DNA of 64,000 nt. Origin: Harmonia axyridis (Eukaryota; Arthropoda; Insecta; Coleoptera; Coccinellidae). The stretch spans positions 35,583,270-35,647,269 of the forward strand of contig NC_059507.1 in NCBI RefSeq assembly GCF_914767665.1. Direction: 5' to 3'. How positions within the stretch are numbered: position 1 is the first letter of the stretch; each line of letters begins with the position of its first letter. The notes beneath the pieces were generated by a model that was given only the letters and a program-made list of their open reading frames with translations, searched no databases and was not told the DNA's origin. A program made the translations under genes and the position numbers. Below, piece after piece: positions 58,566 through 64,000 of this stretch.

Positions 58566-59400
58566 AGTTCATATAAACATAATCTAACAAGCTTCGTTTT
58601 CGACTTTTCGAGATAGGAGTTGTAAAAGTTTAAAAAAAACCGTTTCTCATTTATAAGTTTAATGTTATTACCTTCATTGTTTTAATTTTTAGTTATTGAA
58701 GTCGAGATAATGTATAATGTTTCGAATTAGGTAAGTGTCTCATCCTTCCAAAATTATCCAGTGGTGTAGATACAGAGGTGCGATGACTCTTTTTCTTGAA
58801 TTTTTCCATAAAATGTACCGTTTTCGAGAAAATCGAGTACAAAGTAGGTATAAATTATTAAAATAAATTATTCAAATTAGGAATGCTTGCGATGAATGAC
58901 CTCATTCAGCAAATTTGAATCTTTCAATAAGGCGTCGGTCGGTGAGAAATGTGTGTGTTTTTATTGTTGAGGGTCAGATAAATGTTCTTTCTGAAATGTT
59001 GAATTGAATGCCATTGAAAAGCGAATTTGAGAAATTTATTTTAGTAGATTTTTTGCTTAGTGTTTGCTTTGAGCTCGATTATCTCGAAAACGGTGAATAC
59101 TATGAAAAAAATTAATGAAACTGTATTGTTTTCGGAAATGCTAAAATTTTCTCAAAAAAAAAAAAAAACAGTGGCCTAGATTTTCAATAGGAAAATGATC
59201 ATCGCATCCCTGTATCTAAGCCAGGAGATTATAACCTAATTCGAAACACTACTTTACCTAGACTTCAATACCTGAAAATTAAAACAATGAATGTAATAAT
59301 ACTAGAGTTATACTTAAGTACTTAAGTAGAAAACTGATTTTTTTTCACAAACTTTATCCCCCTGTATCTTGGAAACGAAGCGATAAATGTTCATATGAAC
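58566..59400. repeat. Foldback element with arms of about 220 bp
   Basis: The left arm (58566-58790) contains GTTCATATAAACATAATC, CATTGTTTTAATTTTTAG and TGTTTCGAATTAGGTAAG. The right arm (about 59190-59400) contains the same landmarks in inverse order and orientation (CTAATTCGAAACA, AAAACAATGAATG, GTTCATATGAAC). Both arms carry a GATACAG motif near a CGAAG box. No coding capacity. Confidence 0.65.
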
Positions 59401-61640
59401 ATAAAAACGTGCCTATATAATGTTTTAATTTCAGAGCTTTAGTATCAGTATTAGTGGAGATATTAAAGTTTTTCGATATCGCCATTTTTCCAATTTTCGC
59501 TTATAACTCGAAAACAAAAGAAGGTGGCCAAAAATGAATACTACCCTTGTGAGTTTCTCAGAAAAAGAAATCGAGAAGGGGTATCAGATTTTGTCTATCT
59601 CCTCTGGTTTAAAAGTTGAAGTGCTAAAACATCGAAATTTGCCCACCCTGTACAAAAACGGTTGGAGGAAGAATGTAAATCAATGTTTGCGATATTCAAT
59701 GGATTCGGTCCTTACCTGAATGGACTTCATTATCAAATAAAATCATACAAAACTAATTTTCACAAATATTTTAATATCAACAATAATTGTAACGTAAACA
59801 CTAAGGTTTCTCTAGGTAAATTTCGACTAATACAAAACAGAGCTGGTAGGCCGACTAGGAGAAAAAATTTGAACTTTGACCGAAAAATCCATGAATACTG
59901 AAAAGGGCATAATAAAGTTTACTCCGGTACAATGGACATTTGCCGCCTGGGATTTCCAAACTATCGAAAGATATTCAATAATGTTGATGAGTTCATGTTT
60001 GTTCATTCAAAAGAATATTTTGGGAATTATATTTTGAGAGAGTGTTAATCTAATGTAAGGCCCCATTCTTTTAAATGATTTGCATATGTCGAAAATTCAC
60101 TACCAGAAGTATATGAAAAATAAAAGTACAATATTGAAGCTTTTGAAATCTCTCGAAATAACTAGGTACCTATGATTCCGAAAATATTATTTTTATTGAA
60201 CAAATGGATGTAAACTCATCTTTGGTCCTTTCAAGTTTTCATGAATTTTTCAGTCAACGTTTAACTTTTGGTATACCTATAACAGCTAGAAGGCTGTAGA
60301 TAATATAAATTTTGTGCCTTATTATGATACAGAGAAATATTCTGGTTGAAGAAAATGTTGCGAAATTTCTAGAATTGTTAGCAGACTTGTCTAAAAATTT
60401 CAAATGTTAAATTTTGGAAGTATCCCAGTTCTTTTTATTTTTTCACAAAAACTGTCATTATAGGTGCAAAATACTAAAATGAAAAATAGTCCCCCTATTT
60501 GCTGGTAGCAAATTGCTCTTGCATGTTCTATTGAGGAATCAGCGTCTATGAAAACACAAATTGACGCCCATCTATTTTTTAATCTACTTTTGGTAAAGTG
60601 ATCATACAAGAAACATTGCATCATTCTTGAAATCATTCACACGAAAAATTTTATTCTGGTCAGAAGGAAATAGTGATTGTTTTTTTATCGATCGATTGAA
60701 TTTACTATTATCTTTTTACGCTATGAACACGAAATTTCTCGTTCAGCTTATTTATATAAAAGTGCAGAAGGCATTGAAATTCTTCAACCAGTCGAAAATT
60801 AAAAAAAGCCAAACGAGCCTCGAAGTGTTGAATGAACGAGTGTCAGAAAGAGCTTTCTGTATGAGTATTATATTTTATTTTCTTTAATTCACCGTTTTTA
60901 TTTCAAAATAATGGAATATTTTCATTCAAATTGTTTGGTGATTTTTTCATTGAAAAATGTTGATTGGCAGAACTGTTTTGGTACCAAAAAATTGACAAAT
61001 AATATGAAAATGGATAAATCCATGACAGGAACAGTACAGTCCGACTACTAAAATCTTATAATGAAATATAACCATGAAATTGTCTGAAACTGAAATATTC
61101 CAGCATATCTTGTTCTACAAGGTATGGCAGAATGAACGGATTTGCCACAGAATTAGAGAAATGATTATTTTACGCAAAATTATTGTACGCAAAATGTCAA
61201 CTCAATCGGACCGGTTATTATAAAGAGTGCCTAACACTCCCAAATATTCTTCTGGCTAATAAACGTTATCTTCGTAGTTCAAGAGGACCGACTGATCTAT
61301 TAAACTCAAATCCGACGTGAAATATTCAACGTTGATTGGTTTGAAAAATAGTATTGTTTGAATATTTTTTCCTCTATTATTGGAATACCGGGGCCCCCTG
61401 TACGTTTCGAGAATACTGAAATCGTTCTCTAGCTGCAACGCCACTGAAATGACAACTCGAAATTCGGTGAACATACAATTATTAGGTGTAATTAAAGGAA
61501 GTCCAATATTTCTCCAATAGGTGGCTTTAGAAATGTGTATCTCGCGTTGTATGAGTCCGATTGGGTTCCCCTAGATGGCGTTAGAGAGAGATGAGATTTC
61601 GTACTACAAAAACTTACCTGACAGTCTTGTGATTAGTTGA
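59401..61640. other. No recognised gene, one repeated segment
   Basis: Contains the segment at 61070-61165 related to 42310-42420, and a CACCCTGTACAAAAACG end near 59645. Other frames lack motifs. Confidence 0.4.
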
Positions 61641-62940
61641 CTCAGTTTAGTTTGAGCTTTGAGCACTCGTTAAAGATGGACACAAGCAAAGAGGAAATAC
61701 GCTGTATTTGAAAGTTTTTCTTTGATTCTCCCTCATCACTCCCATGTCACTAGAGAACTATTTTACCACGGAGTCGCTTGTGTCGCATGTGAGCACTGTT
61801 TCGATTGCGCAAGAGCTAGATTCCACAAAAAAAACGTTTGGAATCATTCGCTAAAGCTGGTCCCTAGAAGAAGCGAAAAACCTCATGGATCGAATTTCTA
61901 TCTGCGAATCGCAGCTAAATCGACGATTGGTGATTAAAAGTGTTACGACAACGTCAAGCGAAAACGGTCGTGGTCGAAACGCGGTGAGCCGGCGGAAACG
62001 GTGGAAAAGCTAGGATTGTGGGCTTGGAAAAGACCAATTTGAGGCAGCGGTCCAACAATGGGAGTCGCACAATAGAAAAACCCTCGGGAGAAACACACCG
62101 CGTTTTGCTCAGGCAAAGAAATTTGTGTTGCTTTCACCGACCTGTACCATGAGTAAGTCAGCAGATGAGATCTGCAAGCTCGGTGGCAAGGGGGTAAAAT
62201 CAGCTGAACACATAGTGTGCGAATGTCCATCAGGGCTGACTGGCCTATAGGAACCAGTCACAAGTGAAAGTCAGTTCTGGATACTCACGAAGTAATAGCC
62301 AAGGCTCCTTAGGATGTTGTCGGTTTCGTTAACCGTATCGACGGCTTCCCTTTGTTTGTAAGGAAAGTTAGGTTTAAAAACAAAAAACAAATTGGTCGCA
62401 CTTCCCGGAAGGCTAACAGAGCCGCACCTATCCCGATTCGGTGAATAATAATATAGGATTGACGGTCAGGAAGGTTTTGCTCTGTGTTTGGTGGAATTGA
62501 CAGGGACTTATCTACTATGAGCTGCTTTCTTAGAGCACAACTGTTAACTCGGAATTGTACTGTTCAACAATTGGACCGTCTGAAAGAAGCAATCGCCAAT
62601 AATCTGCTAGCTTTGGCCAATAGGAGAGGAATTGTGTTCTATTAGGACAACACCAGACCACACACATTGATAGTGACTCGTCAGAAGCTCCGGGAGCTTG
62701 GTTGGAAGTTATGCATCCACCTTATAGTCCGGACCTGGTACCAAGTGATTACCATCTGATCCTGTCCATGGCTAACAATATGGCTGGTGAAAAATCCGCT
62801 TCAACAGAGGCTAGTGAAAATCAACTGTCTCAATTTTTAGCCAATAGGAACGAGGGATTCTATGAGAGAAGCATAATATTACCTTCAAAATGGCAACAAG
62901 TTATCGAACAATTCGGCGCATATTTGACCTAAATCGAATC
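61641..62940 (+). mobile_element. Mariner relic interrupted by a retrotransposon fragment
   Basis: Plus-strand pieces of a mariner transposase appear in order. YDNVKRKRSWSKRGEPAETV lies at about 61945. About 400 bp of foreign sequence follows. Then come GLTVRKVLLCVWWN at about 62458, DNTRPHTLIVTRQKLRELGW at about 62643, HPPYSPDLVPSDYHLILSMA and LPSKWQQVIEQFGAYLT with a stop at 62932. Stops and frameshifts are frequent. The boundaries of the whole element are approximate. Confidence 0.8.
62050..62440 (+). mobile_element. Probable non-LTR retrotransposon fragment inside the mariner relic
   Basis: Within the mariner relic, a frame reads CKLGGKGVKSAEHIVCECPS, resembling the Cys-rich end found after RNase H or reverse transcriptase in many non-LTR elements (SAEHIVCECP). 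It separates two mariner segments that are adjacent in the intact family. Boundaries are estimated from where mariner similarity ends. Confidence 0.45.
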
Positions 62941-63748
62941 ACCCCTATGGTAATTGAAGCCTTGTTTTTCATGCACAAATAATGGATTTCTCTTTACTAC
63001 ATCTTATATACATATTGAAATCAGATGTCCGTTTGACAATTTATTCAACCTGTACCTTCTCAACGAGCTCGCAAGAGCTTCAGTGCGTCAATACTTTTTC
63101 GGAAACCTATAAATATTCGACGGGTTTTTCAGAGTAGGTATTTTTATGAGGAAACTTTTATATGACTAACCCGATACGTTGGAATTTCAAGTTTATTATC
63201 ATCATCGGAATACGTATTGGCGAAATTTCGTTACAAATGTCAGCCGAAAGCGTAGTGAACGTCGCTTTGTCCTTAATCTCCGATAAATCTTCTTTAGAGT
63301 CCATATTATAAAATCGATAAAATACCTATCATCTTACTTCAGACTACCACATAAAGTTGACAACCGAGCGGCAAAGCCCGACTATATTTGCTATTGAAGT
63401 CGAGAGAGCGTTTATCGATTCAGGAATTGAGGTTCAAGAGGAGGATGGATGTTGCTGGAAGTGGGACGGGGGATGCAACAAAAGGGCAGAATTAAGTGAT
63501 GTTTTATTCAGCCAGCGAAATTTACAACGATGATGAACGAAAAAATTTTTCTTCTTGGTGATGTATTTTCAGTGCTTCGAAACATCGGGTGAAGAATGTG
63601 GAGGAAAGTCCGGGAGAAGAATTGATAATATTCATTTTAGTAGGTGCTTTTGTTGGGTAATAAATTGAAAGGGATATGAATACGCAGAATTACAGCTTTG
63701 GGAGTAAGCACATTCTGATTTCTAGAACAGTGGCAAAAAAAATTTATA
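62941..63748. other. No recognised gene
   Basis: Mixed AT-rich sequence between the mariner relic and DD41D copy L. No domain or repeat recognised. Confidence 0.4.
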
Positions 63749-64000
63749 AAAGGTGTTTTTTTAGAGCTATAGAACTTTAAATTGCAATAAAACAACGATG
63801 GATTATTCGATTGACACGAATTTTATTTATCCGCAAGATCATCTTCTGGCATTACATTTTAAATATGATTTCTGGCATATGACCGCCACGGCTGGCTCGG
63901 ATGTAGTCCAATCTGGACGTCCAATTTTCGATGACTTTTTCCAACATTTGTGGCCGTATATCGGCAATAACACGGCGAATGTTGTCTTCCAAATGGTCAA
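63749..64000 (-). mobile_element. DD41D mariner-like element, copy L (cut by the window end)
   Basis: Starts after TA at 63747-63748 with AAAGGTGTTTTTTTAGAGC and continues with the C-terminal coding part (minus strand, ending TSRLDYIRASRGGHMPEIIF). The remainder lies beyond the window. Confidence 0.9.

Noticed and set aside
1..64000. CRISPR array or bacterial operon
   Set aside because: No regular direct repeats with spacers, and genes are spliced.

Overview
The window looks like AT-rich nuclear DNA from an insect, perhaps a beetle. That placing is inference. It rests on short exons with GT-AG introns, protein families close to insect and other animal homologues, many Tc1/mariner elements, and a short run of the insect telomere-type unit TTAGG. 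There are no bacterial operons, rRNA genes or CRISPR arrays. Four multi-exon genes could be rebuilt with consistent splice phases, all on the minus strand: a tetraspanin (1506-6774, with a probable 5' UTR exon near 8.6-8.8 kb), a THEM6-like hotdog-fold protein (17966-20716), a complete nine-exon tyrosyl-DNA phosphodiesterase 1 (24998-29129), and a second THEM6-like gene (30495-52284). The two THEM6-like genes share intron phases and a middle exon of exactly 215 bp. They flank Tdp1 and a cluster of three tiny single-pass membrane ORFs (22291-22978). The C-terminal end of an unidentified plus-strand gene may occupy 1-177.

Most of the rest is transposon-derived. One Tc1/mariner-superfamily family with a DD41D catalytic spacing is present as twelve copies in both orientations (about 2.3, 9.3, 21.1, 23.7, 26.6, 34.3, 36.2, 44.6, 47.3, 53.1, 56.9 and 63.7 kb) plus one terminal fragment. 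Seven copies share one internal deletion that fuses the start of the DNA-binding domain, out of frame, to the catalytic domain. They look like amplified deletion derivatives. Other elements are a nearly intact 1.54-kb DD34E Tc1 element with a single nonsense codon (38687-40229), two mariner relics (about 31.1 and 61.7 kb), two relics of a second DD41D-like family (about 13.3 and 50.2 kb), a 5'-truncated RTE-like retrotransposon end (about 37 kb), and several foldback or MITE-like elements whose ends often read TACAGGGTG.

Region by region: 1-9 kb is the tetraspanin gene with element-filled introns; 9-18 kb is repeats and unassigned DNA with one candidate TATA promoter; 18-30 kb is the gene-dense core (THEM6-like 1, small ORFs, Tdp1); 30-52 kb is the second THEM6-like gene, whose first intron of about 18.4 kb holds four DD41D copies, the Tc1 element, the RTE end and other repeats; 52-64 kb is repeats, including a foldback element split by a DD41D insertion and a mariner relic interrupted by a retrotransposon fragment. 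The genes do not form an obvious pathway. The most notable protein observation is a PAR-binding zinc finger (PBZ) at the N-terminus of Tdp1, which would join PAR recognition and DNA-end repair in one polypeptide.
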